Assembly: GCF_000001735.4 (NCBI RefSeq)
Contig: NC_003075.7
Coordinates: 15,563,001-15,627,000, forward strand
Direction of reading: 5' to 3'
Length of the DNA: 64,000 nt
DNA from: Arabidopsis thaliana
Taxonomy: Eukaryota; Streptophyta; Magnoliopsida; Brassicales; Brassicaceae
Position numbers and translations under genes: made by a program. Every line of letters starts with the position of its first letter. Position 1 is the stretch's first letter. This document shows positions 1 to 10,858 of this stretch, piece by piece. Under the pieces are notes generated by a model. The model searched no databases. It was not told the DNA's origin and saw only the letters and a list, made by a program, of their open reading frames with translations.

Positions 1-2547
1 CGAACTCGACGGGAAAATCCGGACTAGGCCTGTATCGATCTGCAACAAAAGAAAAAGCTATGAGAATCTAATCGGGATCGACATATCTTTACCCTATCTA
101 TTTAAAAAAAATCTACCAGGAAACTCCGTCCACATCCTTTTCCTCCCCGAGAACGGACGCTCATACGACGCGAGGTCGACCCTGACGTAGAAGTAAAAAT
201 TAAAAACCGCCCCGAAAGTGGGTTCACGGTTAAATAAGAGTTTTGAGATCGCCCCGAAAATTGGGTCCACGATCAATATTTCAAAATAGATTACAAAGAC
301 GACCTATTCAGGTCGTCTGGTTCGTTTCTTCAACGCTTACACGTCGAATATCACTTCCGCTAACGAGGTCGACATTTGAGCCGTGCTGGTCCGCCACTGG
401 AGCAACTTGGGAGGTTTGCCTCGAAAAACCGAGCTGATCTGGGGACATGTTCAGATCATCGTCCCCGAGCTCGATAACGTTCAAGGCATTAACTTCGTCG
501 GTCGCCCTTTTGGTTAACTCCTTAAGGCCGCTGAGTTCAGATGCCGCAATCTTCGCACCTCTCTGCATAAGGATGCCCACTATCTCCTCAGCGCCTCTGG
601 CTTGATTCTCAGCATCCACCTTTGGCCCGACGAGGTCCTCTTGCTCCTTGAGATAAGCCTTCACTCTATCAAGACGAGCTTGGGCTTTCTTTGTAGTACG
701 GGCGACTTTAGCAGCTCGGTCATTCCGCAACCTGTTGCACTCCCTCTTCCCGTGCTCTTTTACAGCAACCAATGCGATCTGAAGATCGCTGATCTCTTTC
801 TGAAGATCGGAACCAATCTACAATGCCATTCTGGGAAGTCCTTGGACGTGGACCATTGAAAGATGAGCCCGCATTCTTTCGTTCTTAGCTTCGAATTCCC
901 CGCTGAACCGACTGACTACGAGTTGAGAGTCACTGAAAGCTTTGATCTGTTTGGCTCCGAGCCCCTTAGCGAGTCGAAGTCCTGCGAGAAGTGCTTCGTA
1001 TTCTGCTTCGTTATTCGATGCCTTAAACTGGAGCCGAAGTGACTGTTCAAGGATTTCTCTGGTTGGTGACTGAAGTAGAATTCCGAGGCTGGAGCCTTGT
1101 AATGATGAGGAGCCGTCCGAGTAGAGTATCCAGTTTTCGTCCGGGATAACGTCAATCACATCCGGGGATAGTTCAGTCATGAAGTCCGCTAGGACCTGAG
1201 ATTTGAGGCTCGGGCGAGAGCGATATTCCACGTCGTATTCACTCAGTTCGATTGCCCATTTCGCAATTCGTCTAGACTGGTTTGGGCTGTGGAGCACTGT
1301 GCGTAGTGGCTGATCAGTGAACACTATGGAATGTGATTGGAAATAAGGTCGGAGTTTCCGAGCTGCCGTTATCACCGCCAACGCCAGCTTTTCTAAGGTC
1401 GGATATCTGGTCTCGGCGTCATTCAGGGCTTTACTGGTATAGAAGATAGGTTTTTCGTTGATTGTACCCCGAGAAGGCATCCATGAAAGATAAAAGCTGA
1501 TTTCCAGACGTTGCCTCGACTAGGCGATCTATGTGTGGCAGTGGATAACTGTCTTTAGGGCAAGCCCTGTTTAGGTCGGTGTAATCCACGCAGACTCTCC
1601 ACTTACCATTCTTCTTTTTGACCACGACTGGGTTGGCCAGCCATTCTGGATATTGTACTTCTTTAATCAGGCCGGCTTTTAGGAGCCGCTCGACCTCGTC
1701 TTGGACGGCTTTGGCGCGGTCTGACCCCAGCCGCCTTCCTTTTGGCAGCTCGTCGAGTCGGCGATTAGTCTCCATGACTGATTCAGAGAGATCTTTCGTC
1801 ACGGTTGTGAGGATGGCTTTGATGTCCTCCAATGAGAAAGATGGTGAGTCGATAGGGGTCTCCCCGTGTGTTGGTTGATTCACGGTCGTTTTGGCCGCTA
1901 CTTCGACGGTAGATGGTGGATCTCCTCCGTGGAGGAGACTTGATTCCGTCCCATCATCGTTGACTGGAGGAATGATGGGGTCGATGACGATTTGAACCAT
2001 GCTTGCTTTGATTAAAGGAGGGTAGAGAAAATTTGTTTATATTCCCCCCTACCTGGCGCGCCAATTGTTGATTCTGTAATCAAACAATGAATTTGTACTA
2101 AGGGATTTAGACAAATTCACTCCTCTCTTAGCTCACAAATAATCAAAGGGAGAGAACAAAGTTGCTTGAATAAAAAGCTGGGGTTTGCTCTATAATTGTA
2201 GTCTCTTGTATTCGGTTAAAGATGATCCTTGGGGACTTTGACCCCCCCTATTTATACAATGGGTTGAACGTATCAAAATATGATAAACTTCTAATTATCC
2301 TAGGTCTAAATCTTCATTACTTCCATTCTTCATGAGATCCTCCTTAAATGGAAGTTTTCCCTTTACACGACCTGAGAAGCCGCCTATGGCGATCTCGATT
2401 GTCGACCCAAATCTTCTGACGAGCTCATGACTTAGGCCCATTAACGGGCTAGCCGGGATTCCCCGGTTCAATCGAATTCTCGATTTTATTCACGTTATTC
2501 CTTGGTTTAAATTGGTATTGTCGGAGGTGCTAATTCCTGCACCAACA
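1..2547 (-). mobile_element. Ty3/gypsy LTR retrotransposon remnant, Tat-like lineage (partial)
   Basis: This is a fossil LTR element that reads right to left. The parts visible are an LTR at the right end, a short leader, gag-like residues, a reverse transcriptase segment (about 1431-1880, with the KKKNGKWRVCVDYTDLN and FMDAFSGYNQ signatures) and an RNase H-like segment (about 860-1480). A further low-complexity, charged coding stretch lies at 308-772. The RT wording (YPEWLANPVVVKKKNGKW, NRACPKDSYPLP) is typical of the Tat clade of plant gypsy elements. The element is broken and incomplete, with several breaks, and its far end lies outside the window. Age cannot be estimated because the second LTR is not seen. 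Family assignment is from recalled motifs. Confidence 0.85.
2066..2547 (-). repeat. LTR of the gypsy remnant
   Basis: This 482-bp block begins TGTTG and ends CAACA on the plus strand, the short inverted termini expected of an LTR. It lies directly outside the leader of the coding remnant. Immediately inside it (2051-2065) is a GC-rich stretch containing TGGCGCGCCA, the position expected for a tRNA primer-binding site. Beyond its right end the sequence changes at once to material similar to 6194 and 6712 of this window, which marks the insertion edge. In element orientation this is the 5' LTR; the other LTR is not in the window. Confidence 0.7.
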
Positions 2548-2548
2548 G

Positions 2549-2812
2549 AATTGATCACCAAAAGCTTGTAATTCGAATATTGGGTTATGATCTGTATCTT
2601 TGCTAACTCACTTGTTACCTAATTGTAGTTCGAATTCGAGTTCTATGTGCTCTTGTTGTCACCTGTTGTCTGTGCAATAATGGGATCCCAACATCCCCGA
2701 GGATGGCCTTGTCGTTATCAATGGGAAGAAAGTTAGAGGGCTTAAGATTGAGAATGAGAAACCCTTTGGAGCCAGATGACAGTAAAGCGAGGTTCAGTAC
2801 AAAGTGATCATT
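2549..2812. pseudogene. Decayed duplicate of pieces of the KOC1 locus
   Basis: Three collinear patches match sequence further right in the same orientation. Positions 2549-2566 resemble 6195-6212 (AATTGATCACCAAAA), 2588-2682 resemble 6720-6800, and 2683-2800 resemble 8777-8925, which is KOC1 kinase exon 3. The last patch still encodes, on the minus strand, the peptide around LILNLKPSNFL, including the same unusual catalytic loop as KOC1. Compared with the live gene, internal stretches are missing and point differences are present, so it cannot code for a kinase. It looks like a partial, deletion-ridden local duplication rather than a retrocopy, because non-coding flanks were copied too. Confidence 0.75.
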
Positions 2813-3004
2813 TTTTTTAACCATTCACAAGCATGTAAGATGTGGAGCAGCCAACACGTAATGATAATTATTATCACTTTTTTAAGTAACAAAACTTAAA
2901 ACCATACTTGGTTATAGAGAATTAATTGTACACAACGAGATAACAAAGATATATATATATTCTGACTTCAAACTGATCTTGATCTCCTTGATCTCATCAC
3001 ATAT

Positions 3005-3505
3005 TCAGCGAACCTGAGACGAAGAGAAACGAATTACATTTTGTTTTCCAAAATTTGTCTTCATCGTCAAAGATTTGTGTTACCCAAAAGCTAAAATGTA
3101 CAGTTTCAAAGGAGAATTACTAATGGGCTAGTAAACGAAGAGTGTTCTTACCTTTAGTTCGATCGCCTCCACTTCTCGTTTAAGAAGACGAATCTTTTTA
3201 CTCTTTTCATCAATAGCTCTGGAGAGGGCTAAGCGTTCTAGAGTAGCTGGCATATATGTGTATATATAAAACAAAGGATTGTGAGAGGAAGAAGATACAA
3301 ACAGCAACCGTGATCTTCTAATTTTGTAAACGAAAAATTAACCTTTTCCTCTGTACCAAAAATGTCCCGCAAAGCCAGCCATTAGCACAGTAAAAACAGC
3401 AAATGACGCAGTGCCTTCACTCTTCTTGCTCCTCATCAGTGATGAATCTTCACATCTACCAGCCGTATACGATCTCCCTCCGCGTCCAAGCTGTAATTCA
3501 TCCAT
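3005..3505 (-). CDS. Small membrane/coiled-coil protein, 88 aa, unrecognised
   Basis: Exons on the minus strand are 3505-3343, 3246-3152 and 3013-3005. Each junction has GT-AG ends and the phases agree (163, 95 and 9 nt; 88 codons plus stop). The start is the ATG of MDELQLGRGG. The protein has a short polar N-terminus, one hydrophobic segment at about residues 33-51 (ASFAVFTVLMAGFAGHFWY) and a charged helix with heptad character at about 56-88 (KSKKIRLLKREVEAIELK), so a single-pass membrane protein with a C-terminal coiled coil is inferred. No family is recognised. The last coding exon contributes only VR and the stop. Its first exon has a decayed copy at 4793-4927. Confidence 0.6.
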
Positions 3506-3577
3506 CGCAACACAGATCAACGTTTCTTATTAATCATCGATAGAAACGAGAAACTTAGGGTTTACGCAATCTTTAAT

Positions 3578-3840
3578 GTGGGGAAGTGTTTAAACGATCC
3601 ATGTCTTGGAGCCTACTCGAGTGTTAGAGACCTTTTATTGGGTTTCGACGATAGAACTCTCCGGTCAGCTTTTGCGGTACGTTCTGTTTCTTTAAGATTC
3701 ATAAATGTACATGATTCTATTTCTAGTTGTTGTTTCACTAATTACATTGTGTTGTTTTTACGATATGGAAGGTTCCTGAGGATATTTTGAGGAAGATAAG
3801 AGACGCAACAAAACCTCCGTTGAAACATGAGAATCAATTC
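3578..3840 (+). pseudogene. Cupin-like gene fragment with an intact intron
   Basis: An open stretch (about 3579-3674, reading NDPCLGAYSSVRDLLLGFDD) ends at a GTACGT donor after GCG, and an AAG acceptor near 3771 resumes in frame as VPEDILRKIRDATKPPL. The joined peptide resembles the segment just after the first cupin fold in plant vicilin-like proteins. No upstream cupin domain or plausible continuation is present, so I take it as a fragment of a duplicated gene rather than a working one. Because the intron is still there, it arose by DNA duplication. The family call is weak and comes from pattern memory only. Confidence 0.3.
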
Positions 3841-4059
3841 CGATATTTCCTATTACCTTCGCACACGCAGATCCAATGTTCCTCATCATCTTGCTCCTCC
3901 ACTCGCCAAATTAGGGTTTCCTCTCGATTTCTCTCGACGCTCGCGAACAAGACTGAAACTAGACCGGTCATTTCAATCTACGATTCGGTTTACGTTTGGG
4001 CCTTTTTCCCACAGACCCGGCCCAATATTTAAATACGTTTGGGCCTTTTTATTCACGCT

Positions 4060-5390
4060 GAATTAGCCCAACCAATACCAAGTCCCACCGAACCAAAACT
4101 CTTTATTTCAGCGATTCGCAAATCCAACATTGGACCGAGTCCTACCGAACCAAGAAAAAATAATTCAGCGATCCAACATTGCTTTTTATGCCATGTCAAT
4201 CCCTCTAAACCATATTTTCTGTTTTTTTTGGTGTTTTCACTAATTACATATATGCATTAGATTATACATAACTTTCATGATCCTCTATAGAACTATATAA
4301 TTAATGAACCAAGTACTAAACACGGTGACTCTAACTTTAATGAATTCAACAATTTGTGTAAATGGTAACCGCTGAATCTCACTATTTGTTTTTGTGATTT
4401 TTTGTGGAATCTCGTTGAATAATTTAGAATTCAAATGGTAACTGCTGAATCTGACATTAATTTAAGATAGAAACTTATAAAATTACTTAATTAACTATTT
4501 TTGTCAACAATATTAATGAAATAAACAAATAAAAAAATATTCTAATTTTATGTAATTCCACCAACATGTTTTTAATAAAATCTACAATGACAAAAGAAAA
4601 AGGAAAAATATTTAATTTGAATTCATTTATATATATATATATAATCTTATTAATATAACAATGTAGAAAGCAAATAAACTATGATTAATTAAAAAATCGT
4701 AGAATTTTCAGTTAATATGTTTAAGGTTTATTGACAAGAAATAAATAAAAAAATATCAAATTCTTCTATCAAACATAATTATCATAGAAAATAGCACAGT
4801 AAAAACAGCAAATGACGCAGTGCCTTCACTCTTCTTGCTCCTCCTTAATAATAAATCTTAACATCTACCAGCCATATACGATCTTCATCCGCGTCCAAGC
4901 TGTAATTCATTCATAGCAACACAGATTATTTATTAATTGTTTACAAAATTAATTTTATTCTTTAGGAAAGTTCATTATTTCAATAAAGCTTATTAAATAA
5001 TTCGAAGAACATTCAATTATTTTGATACTCACCAAACAAAAATTAGAGCAATAAAATAATAATAATAAAAAATAGAGAAACGATTTGGTTTTTAAAATTT
5101 GAAAAACTAAAAGTAAAATGATATGAAAAAAATTAAAAATGTGTACCTCATATCAATTTTCGTAAGAATGATATAAATATTTTGCACAAAACAGAGAAAA
5201 AGAAAAGAACAATAGTATAAACGTATGGGCTTGGGCCGGTCACCTAGCAAAGTTATTGAATGGGTTCGTTCAGTAGTACAAAAATAATAAAAATTCCCAA
5301 TCGATCGAAATATTATTAAAAGAGGGAAGGAGCAAAAAAGCCCTAATTTTCGGCTGGAGGAGCAAGACGATGATGACGATGATGATATGA
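4060..5390. other. AT-rich spacer
   Basis: Very AT-rich spacer with simple TA runs (around 4630). Apart from the duplicated exon piece at 4793-4927 and two GGGCC/TGGGC motifs near 5225-5240 that could be site II promoter elements, I see no gene. Confidence 0.6.
4793..4927 (-). pseudogene. Duplicated first-exon fragment of the 88-aa membrane protein gene
   Basis: About 135 bp here match 3384-3518, the first exon of the small membrane-protein gene, at roughly nine bases in ten (shared run GCACAGTAAAAACAGCAAAT and onward). The copy covers the segment just upstream of the start codon through the codons of the membrane segment, but stops before the donor splice site. The start codon position reads CAT-to-TAT-like changed sequence and the copy has no following exons, so it is non-coding. 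It lies in the same orientation as the parent, 1.4 kb away. Confidence 0.8.
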
Positions 5391-5569
5391 AGGAACCTCG
5401 GATCCGTGTGCGCGAAGGTGAGCCGAAGACATGAATCATATGAATGTTTCCTGGTCTTGTTCTTTCCAGTGATTGATTTATTTTTGATGGATGTTTACAG
5501 TTTGGCCGCGGAACGAGATCCTATAGCACTAAGAGGTCTGGCCAATCTAAAGATAGAACTTTCTCCACC

Positions 5570-6016
5570 ATGTCCTCTTCATTGGTTGAGGCAGCAGCAG
5601 GATTGCCGGAAAAGGGTTTGATGGTGTGCAAATGGCTAGGCACAGGTTCAGCAGGTTATGGAGGATACAAAGCCTGTATGTCACGAACATTGATTTCTTT
5701 TCTCTCCTTTTTTTCTTTAGCCTTTTGATGTTGTTCCTGTTGTTGTTGTTGTTGTTAAGAATTGGGTTTTTTTTTTTTTGTTCCAGCTGAGTATTTTTTT
5801 CCTATTGACAACGAAGAGTTTAGGGAAAACCTTGAGGTAAAATCCTTTTTGGATTACATTGAGCTCATTTAGATTTTAAGAAGTAAAGACTTTGAATTGT
5901 TTGCCTTTTCCATGTTCCAGGATTGGGAATCTACGTTGCAAAGTTGGGAGAAACTGAAAAATTATTTGGAGGGTATGCACAAAGGACCTGTTGGCAATCA
6001 AACAAGAACTCATTGA
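5570..6016 (+). CDS. Small three-exon protein, about 83 aa, unrecognised
   Basis: Exons 5570-5675, 5787-5836 and 5921-6016 join in phase with GT-AG introns (106, 50 and 96 nt) to give a protein starting MSSSLVEAAAGLPEKG, with a middle reading KWLGTGSAGYGGYKA and a tryptophan-rich acidic C-terminal part (DWESTLQSWEKLKNYLEG). The reading frame stays open upstream of this ATG to the AG at 5502, and a further exon beginning near ATG 5391 (MKEPRIRVRE) may belong to the transcript, but I could not join it in frame. No family is recognised. It could be a truncated relict of a longer gene, since debris of other genes surrounds it. Confidence 0.45.
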
Positions 6017-6193
6017 CGAATTCCAATCTGGTGGAGAGAAACTTTTAATCCTTTCATGTATCTAGTTGTGTCATGTTTCATGTCATAATCTTATTATCTA
6101 TGTTTAGACACTTGTGATCAAATTCATACCCTAATCGCTATTCTATGATGTCGCCAATGAAAGATTTGTGTTAAATCAGTTAATGTTGAAAAC

Positions 6194-6830
6194 AATTGAT
6201 CACCAAAATCTTTTCCTCACATACTGTCTCAAAGTACCATCTGCATCAAAGTGCTGGAGACTACTGCAAAACACACTGTCTTTGCTTGGAATATATTATC
6301 TTTTCTGTTACTGCAGGTACCTAGGGCTTTTGTATTAGTTACATTTTGTGGCATCGGTTGTCTCTGTATTCATCAAGTTCTTCAGATGGTTGTGGCTCAA
6401 GTAGTATTAAAAGAAGAAGTCGTATTGATCCAGGCTATGTTCGTATTGCACGAAACTGGAAGAGCAAGCTTAAGCTTACCTAGTAGCTCATGCCGTTCTG
6501 TGGTCCAAATGCCTGAAGGAGGAACACCTTTCTGGATTCAGTTTCCTGATCAGAATTACACGCTGGTTTTCTGTCTCCGGGGGGTGGGGAAGTCCATACT
6601 TGTCCTGGACCATGTAGCGCTGACACCAGACAGAGCATGGGGCCTCTTTAGTCCCTCTCTTCATTCTCATTGTGGCCTATGTTCTCAAGCTGATACTTTT
6701 TAAGATTAATGAAGGTCATCTGTATCTTTGCTAACTCCCTTGTTCCCTACTTGTAGTTCGAATTTGGGTTCTCTGTGCTCTTGTTGACTGTTCAATAATG
6801 GGTCTTCTCCTCTTGCTTTAAGTTGAGGAA
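6194..6830 (+). other. Possible gene remnant and parent of duplicated patches
   Basis: This stretch has several open pieces after an AG at 6316 (for example the frame reading IKRRSRIDPGYVRIARNWK near 6405-6470, and a hydrophobic LFILIVAYVLKLILFK near 6655-6705), but I could not chain them into one protein. Parts of it (6195-6212 and 6720-6800) reappear at 2549-2682. It may be the 3' region or an alternative end of the gene at 5570, or a separate relic. Confidence 0.3.
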
Positions 6831-7284
6831 ATGCCATGGACATCAAAATCATGCAAGCTTGCCTCTTTTGGTTTGGTTATGTTCATTATTACTTGTAATG
6901 GACGCTGCATATACCATGTGATGTTTTAAGAGAGTCGTTCAAGTAGGCTCCGAGATTAAATGTGTTCTTCAATAAGTAGAATTTGAATAGTTCATTGATC
7001 TCACACGGAATTAGCCAAATGCAACACTGCCTCTTTTTTTTTTGCTCTCTTAATCAATAAATATAAAAACATCTGTGATCTCCAATTACATGGCTATCGT
7101 AATTATATACTTAACTTTGTAAGAAGTCGTTGTCTAAGCAAATTGCAAGTAACACTTGGTGCGTGAAAGCTTTTTGGTAATTTTAAAGAGCAAAAAAGAA
7201 AAACGTCATTATGTACATGAAACGTTATTATGACTAGAACAGTATAATATATGGACCAGACAAGGTCTGTGTCTCATAGCAGAC

Positions 7285-9528
7285 CTAAAAGAACACAAGC
7301 CATTTAGATTTGTCAGAGCCCTTACCATCCGGAATCTTACAGTCACCTTGTCCAGTCGAGCCATCGCGTTGTTTCCCATCCTTTGACCTTCCTATTTTCT
7401 TCCTGACACAGATCCCTAACTTCATCGCTGTCAATAGACCCATAGCAATAAGCAAAGGTCTCACAGCCCAATGAAAATCCTCCAGATGTTGATATTTTTC
7501 CACAGCTCCTTGACATGTATTGAAATTCACAATCTCTACTTCAGCCGGATCTGCAAGATAGCTTCCATGTTCCTCTCCAAAAGGTAACATTCCAGGGAAG
7601 TCCACTTCAAGGCAACCGTTTGGTAGAACCTGAGAGATCCTGCCAGTTGCCCAAATACCTCTACCTTTACGCATCCATTTGAATCTCGGGATGACAACAT
7701 TGGCTTTGAGTTTCACAAATTGACCCACACTGTATACTTTAGCCATCTGAAGCTGCGATGATGTCCCTTTCCAGAGAGTTGGCAACCCAATAAATCCAAC
7801 AGCTACATTTCCCTCACGGTCAATTGAATGGAGAACACCAACCGGAGAGTGCCTCTTGTCTTTCCTGACCTTCAGACGCACCCAATCTCCAGAAGCTAAG
7901 CCGTTAGTTACCCGTTCAAGAACAGATACGTGAACCCTTAATGGATCATGTACACCATGGACTTTAACTAGCACAAATCCATCTGGGTCTGTGGAGTCAC
8001 GTTCTAAACCAACCACCATTCCTTCTGGCACATCCATGTTCTCATGCTTACACGAATTGGCAGGCTTTCTTGAACGCACGGTGTCGCGCACTTGCAGATG
8101 ATCCTTTGAAAGAAACCATTCTGTATAACCAAGAGTAGCCGAGCTCTTCCTGATTTCTCTACTATCAATGCCTCTCCTGACCTGTTCCTCCTCCGAGTTC
8201 TGCAAGCTGCCAAATCGGTTCCAGTCAATATCACAATTAAAGGTAGCCAATTAAAATTTCCATCAAGAATAAAGAAATTGGATTCCAAAAAAATATTAAA
8301 ACATCAGACACGAAACTATAAAAACTATGGGATTTTCCGAAGATACTATGACCATACATAATGAAATATAAACACTTCTAAATCGATCTTGTTCAAACTG
8401 AATATATAACGGTGTCAAGATATGATTTACCTCTTTAAGACGAGTAAGATGTCAGTCATCGAAGGTCGGCTTCGAAGATCATACATAAAGCAACCCCGAA
8501 GTAGGTTCTCGAGAGGAGGCGGTATGCTACTGGGGATACTAAGCTTTTCTTGCTTTCTCACCACCAAATCATATATTTCATCGGCAGATCTCCCAGACCA
8601 AGGTTGTACACCAGTCAGCATTTCAACAATGCTGCAACCAAATCCCCAAGAATCAGTCTCAAAGGACATGGGACCTCTGACATCCGGTTGCCACTGTTCT
8701 GGTGCCATATAGTTTGGAGTTCCAAGTCTCTCTGTCATATCAGAACTTGGTAAAGGGATACTAAGAAGGAGATAAGGGATCCCAACATCCCCGAGGATGG
8801 CCTTGTCGTTATCACTGAGAAGAAAGTTAGAGGGCTTGAGATTGAGAATGAGAAACCCTTTTGAGTGCAACTCCAGGATCCCTGTAGCCAGATCAACCCC
8901 GTATCTGTAAAACGAGGTTCACATAAATAAGAAAGACATTAGTATTCTATATTACAATGAAGAAGACGCTACTACAATGAGCTTCTTACTTGTGTAATGA
9001 AGAATTACCTCAAAACATCTGGCAGTGAAAGCTTTCCTCCTTTAAGCCGAGCCATCTTGTCACCAAGAGAGCCCTCGTAGAATTTCATGACGACACATAT
9101 CTACACGATACAAATCAGCTATTAAACAAAAATTGAAAATACGGTGAAACTAGAGAAACACACATGTTTGTTTCACTTACCTTTCCATTGATACTAGAGA
9201 CTCCCCTGAGCAGACAGACATTCTCTAGTCCTTGACATTTAGAGAAGAGATCTTCAAACTTATCTACCACAACCCTTCTTTGATCTTCCTTGATGGGATA
9301 AAGCATTTTGATGGCCACTTCATGATGCTCATCATAGTCCTCAGTTGACTGATGATGAGTAGCCAGCCAAACATCACCGAAGGGACCTCTTCCAATTCGA
9401 TGTCGAAGCTTCAACGTTGATGAATTCATCCAAGGGCTTGTCCCCGCTGCTAAAGCGCTCTCAGACTCACCTTCAATGATTTCATACTCGGTATCATCCG
9501 GCTTGCCAGCAATAATCTTTGAAGCCAT
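7285..9528 (-). CDS. KOC1: KOC1, chloroplast outer-envelope protein kinase
   Basis: Coding exons are 9528-9181, 9100-9009, 8904-8431 and 8206-7285; phases agree and give 611 aa, the length I recall for At4g32250. The N-terminal half is a protein kinase fold: glycine loop IGRGPFGDVW (46-54), Lys74 in VAIKML, DVG at 186-188 and MAPEQW. The catalytic loop reads LILNLKPSN (165-173), so the usual HRD Asp is Asn168. The C-terminal half carries KEG-like repeats, then a hydrophobic segment at about 552-572 followed by a basic tail, fitting tail anchoring. Known role, from published work: a cytosol-facing kinase of the plastid outer membrane that acts on import receptors. A 5'UTR intron is likely (about 9541-10042). 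Confidence 0.93.
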
Positions 9529-9540
9529 TTATCTCTGTCT

Positions 9541-10345
9541 GAACCAATAAACACAGTTTCACCAGTTGGGATATCGCATAAACTCAACAACAGAAATCAA
9601 ACTATTTAAGCAACAAAAAGGACTTTCCTCTCACTTGTTAACTATTCTTACAAGCAGATAGAGAAAGCAAGAAATGATTCCGAAACTAAACATCATGGTA
9701 AAACGCAATACATGGAATTGAAGAGAAAAGTCAGAAACCAGAGACGTGCCCACTATGGGAATAAGTTAGCGATACGAACAAGGGACAGAGACAGTATCGT
9801 GGAGAAGTAGAATCGTGGAGAAGTAGAAGAACAAGTAACAGTAACCAAATACAAAGAAAACCAATTAATGCTAGATAGAATCAATCATGAGTCAATCAAA
9901 GTTAACCAGCCAATGTTTTGATTGAAATAAGCCAACAATAAAGACAACTCTCAGATCTCATAGAACAAAATATTTAAGCGAAGAAATCAAACTGAAATTG
10001 AACTAGAGTTGCAATGAAACCAGAGAAAAAAATCACAGCTTACGAAGCATAAGAGAAGGGTCAAAGAAAGTAACCGACAATGAGGGAGAGAAAAGAGCAA
10101 TTTCGACGGATTAAGAAGCTTTTGAAGAAAACCCTAACACCAGTAATGACGCGAGCGAAAATGGTAACACAAAACTCCAAAGGCCTGATGAAAGAGAGAC
10201 GAAGAAAACAAGCCAAAAAAACTAAGAATTGATCATCGGGAACTGAAACAAGTAACTTCAGAAGCTGAAAAAGACAGAGAAGAGAAAGAGAACCGTGAGC
10301 GTGAGAAGAAGAAGAAGAAGGAACAAGGCGTGGAGGCCCCGTCAT
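9541..10345 (-). other. KOC1 5' leader with probable UTR intron
   Basis: Reading leftward, a GTAAGC donor lies just after TGCTTC near 10043, and a TTGGTTCAG acceptor lies about ten bases upstream of the KOC1 ATG. The stretch between is AT-rich and intron-like (about 500 bp). Long first introns in the leader often raise expression in plants; that effect is inferred here. Confidence 0.6.
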
Positions 10346-10369
10346 TTGTTTTAATCAAACACCGACCCG

Positions 10370-10410
10370 CGTTAGCTTTAGGGCCCATTTCGTTTTAGGG
10401 CCCAATAATA
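10370..10410 (-). promoter_or_regulatory. Paired site II (TGGGCC/T) promoter elements
   Basis: Two GGGCCCA copies sit about 20 bases apart, just upstream of the inferred KOC1 transcript start. Site II elements bind TCP factors and are common in promoters of housekeeping and organelle-related genes. The spacer from here to the ATP synthase gene (10410-10858) shows nothing else I can name. Confidence 0.55.
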
Positions 10411-10858
10411 AGATAGAGTAACTGAGGTTTGGGCTTCGTTGTTGGACCTGAGCTCGTTATGGAAGAGTCAACTTAACTTTCTATGAACACTTTCGGACAA
10501 AGCTGGAGTGTTTGGCTCTGAAAACTCAATTTCTCTCTACTCTTTACACAAGCAACTCCTGCCATTTGCGTTTTTGTTCAATCGATTCAAATAGACATAA
10601 ATCTAGTGACGATAAGACTCGCATGAAGATTTTATCCGTAACAACTAATTCCTCGATATACATACTTGTACTTTAATCATCTAAAATGACAGAAGAGAGC
10701 TAATTATTTATAAACTTACAAAATAAAAATTGTTCTTCTTTGAACGACGAACAATCCAAGAAACAGAGAAGAAGAAGAAGAAGAGATTTACAGTAATTTC
10801 TTGTAAATAAGTTTTGAGATAGAGAGACAGAGAATTACACAGTTAACAAAAATATAAT

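Noticed and set aside
6488-6670. Minus-strand 60-codon frame near 6.6 kb
   Set aside because: No ATG context, no splice partners and no similarity to duplicated parts; treated as chance.
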